Source of the DNA: Asterionellopsis glacialis
Taxonomy: Eukaryota; Bacillariophyta; Plagiogrammaphyceae; Rhaphoneidales; Asterionellopsidaceae
Assembly: GCA_014885115.2 (NCBI GenBank)
Contig: WKLE02002354.1
Location: forward strand, 1 to 31,275
Direction: 5' to 3'
Length of the DNA: 31,275 nt
The notes beneath the pieces were generated by a model. It searched no databases and was not told the DNA's origin. It worked only from the letters and a program-made list of their open reading frames with translations. The translations under genes were made by a program, and so were the position numbers. Below, in pieces: positions 29,865 to 31,275 of the stretch; position 1 is the first letter of the stretch, and every line of letters starts with the position of its first letter.

Positions 29865-30588
29865 ATAGTGAGTGACTGAGCGAAAGAGTGAACAGCAATT
29901 CATTGGATGTTAAAAACGGACTGTAGTTATTTTCTCTAGTAGAGAACCATTTTTAGTTAGGTAGAAAAAGCGAAAGCAATCCCGAGAGATTGGAACCATT
30001 TTATCATCTTGTGACGCTCCAGAACATACGAAAAGTAATAAATAGAGTATGACTTTGTATAAAAAAATGATTGAAAACACCTCCTTTCTTTTAAATTTGT
30101 CTGGACGAAGGTCCTGCACGCAAAAAAAGCGATGCTCTCACAGCTCATCATTCTCTAGTATCTTTATCCCTCCATACGCAAACACTGTTTTTCTTTTTTT
30201 GCAAAAATAATGCCTGTAGCTTTATTTTTAAATGATATCTCACCTGCTTTCTTTTAAATTGATATTTATAACGTTCGCAACATTTGTAGGTTTAATGATT
30301 GCGTTCCAAATTATAATCCTTCACTAATGGCATCTGAAGTCTCGTAGAGCGACTGTACAAAAGAGTGACGTTCCAAACTCTATAAATACGAGAAAATTCC
30401 ATTTACACAATATGTTGGTTAAAGTTGTAAAGATTATATTGAATTGATTATAGGCGCACAATGATATGCATAAACTGATGTCCCTAAAAACGAAATAGAT
30501 TTCCGCACTACCACTACTACCACTACTACCAACAACATGGACAACTGTCTTACTCTTTTCTCACTTTCCACCTCGTCACACTCATGCT
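29865..30588. other. Convergent 3' intergenic region
   Basis: About 720 bp between the stops of the CX9C gene and the minus-strand hydrolase gene. The overlapping small frames at 29910-30151 are not supported. A short ACTACCACTACTACC repeat lies near 30507-30530. Confidence 0.5.
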
Positions 30589-31275
30589 CTAATTCTTTTC
30601 ATCCACTAAATTTAATGTCAAGATGCGATCATCACCTACAGCATGTCCCTTGGGGAATGAGGCAAAGTCAGATGATGATGATGTTGTTGTTACCAAGAAT
30701 TCACCGATAAGAGTCATGACACCATCACGTTCAGGTTCATTGAATATTTCATGATAAAATCCTTCTAATGAAACGAAAAGCTTTTGTGTGGATCCAACAT
30801 TTTCAAAGAAATCTTTGGATGATTTTGGTTCCGTTACCTTATCAATTGTACCATGAAGTACAAGTAAGGGGCATGTAATTTTGGATCGATTGGCCTTTAA
30901 CAAGGTAAATCCAGTATCGATTTGGAGACCCGTATGTACCCGTATGTTACCTCTCTCAACTAAAGGATCTGCTTCAAACAACTCCTTTTCTTTCTCATCG
31001 CGTGTCAAGTCTTCGATACGAACAGCATCTACAATCTATATAGTGCAAGAATATCGATTTAATAAAGAAGCAGAATGGAGATAAAAAAGATTAGTATGCT
31101 GATACTAGGCCATCAATACGAAGCGATATCAATTTAAAATAACAAATTAAAAGGCACATTTTTGGGGTGGGGGGCATGCATACCTTTGCTCTTGGTGCTA
31201 CACAATCGAGAATAGGACCCAAGGCCTTCTGTATACGCATTACTACATCCATTTCTACACCAGTTGCAGGTGCAG
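30589..31275 (-). CDS. Monoglyceride-lipase-like alpha/beta hydrolase, C-terminal part (runs off the window)
   Basis: Last exon 31035-30589 and a preceding exon 31275-31184 cut by the window edge, joined across a 148-bp GT-AG intron (RAK joined to IVDAVRIEDL). The last exon carries LLVLHGTIDKVTEP, with the catalytic Asp of the monoglyceride-lipase family, and GFYHEIFNEPE, with the catalytic His; in human MAGL the equivalents are HGxxDxL and YHVLHKE-type segments, and plant homologues read YHEILNEPE. The nucleophile Ser lies beyond the window. Such enzymes hydrolyse monoacylglycerols or lysophospholipids; the substrate here is not determined. The C-terminus after about residue 110 of the last exon is a low-conservation tail. 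Confidence 0.85.

Noticed and set aside
1..31275. tRNA, rRNA, CRISPR arrays or bacterial operon signals
   Set aside because: None seen. Spaced repeats at 15.5-16.7 kb lack the short, identical repeat and unique spacer structure of CRISPR, and the genes contain spliceosomal introns.

Overview
This is a nuclear eukaryotic window, most probably from a diatom or a close stramenopile relative. The evidence is: short GT-AG introns (85-148 bp) that restore conserved motifs across splice junctions; a plastid-type double-GroES (Cpn20) with a bipartite leader; a DUF285/BspA-like surface protein; a secreted metalloprotease with a long Pro-Thr stalk; and a spermidine-synthase fusion of the kind known from diatoms. 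Species cannot be named from the sequence alone.

Layout. 0.3-1.5 kb: Gfo/Idh/MocA oxidoreductase (-). 2.0-3.3 kb: ankyrin-repeat, tail-anchored-like protein (+). 3.35-5.3 kb: three-exon ADCK2-like mitochondrial UbiB kinase (-). 6.3-7.1 kb: plastid Cpn20 co-chaperonin (+). 7.5-8.35 kb: DUF285 surface protein (-). 9.5-12.0 kb: four-exon polytopic membrane protein (+). 12.5-19.3 kb: a gene-free, AT-rich block almost devoid of CpG, with a degenerate ~227-bp tandem array in its middle and a 54-N assembly gap near its right end. 20.1 kb: a perfect palindromic GTACC array. 20.4-22.9 kb: membrane-anchored fusion of an AdoMetDC-like domain, an aminopropyltransferase and a SET-like tail (+). 23.3-25.5 kb: two-exon secreted metzincin protease with PT stalk (-). 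26.5-27.06 kb: diverged duplicate of the 3' end and flank of the polyamine gene. 27.06-28.5 kb: RING-finger protein (-). 29.4-29.9 kb: twin CX9C protein (+). 30.6 kb to the window edge: monoglyceride-lipase-like alpha/beta hydrolase (-, partial).

The genes do not form one pathway; this is ordinary interspersed eukaryotic gene order, with several proteins predicted for organelles (ADCK2 and CX9C to mitochondria, Cpn20 to plastid) or the cell surface (DUF285, metzincin). Most deserving of a second look: the sharply bounded CpG desert with its satellite array; an AdoMetDC-like domain that has lost its catalytic Ser, His and Cys inside a three-domain fusion; the GTACC palindromes; and the metalloprotease block flanked by ~430-bp direct repeats copied from the polyamine gene. 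All splice models are read by eye and untested against transcripts.
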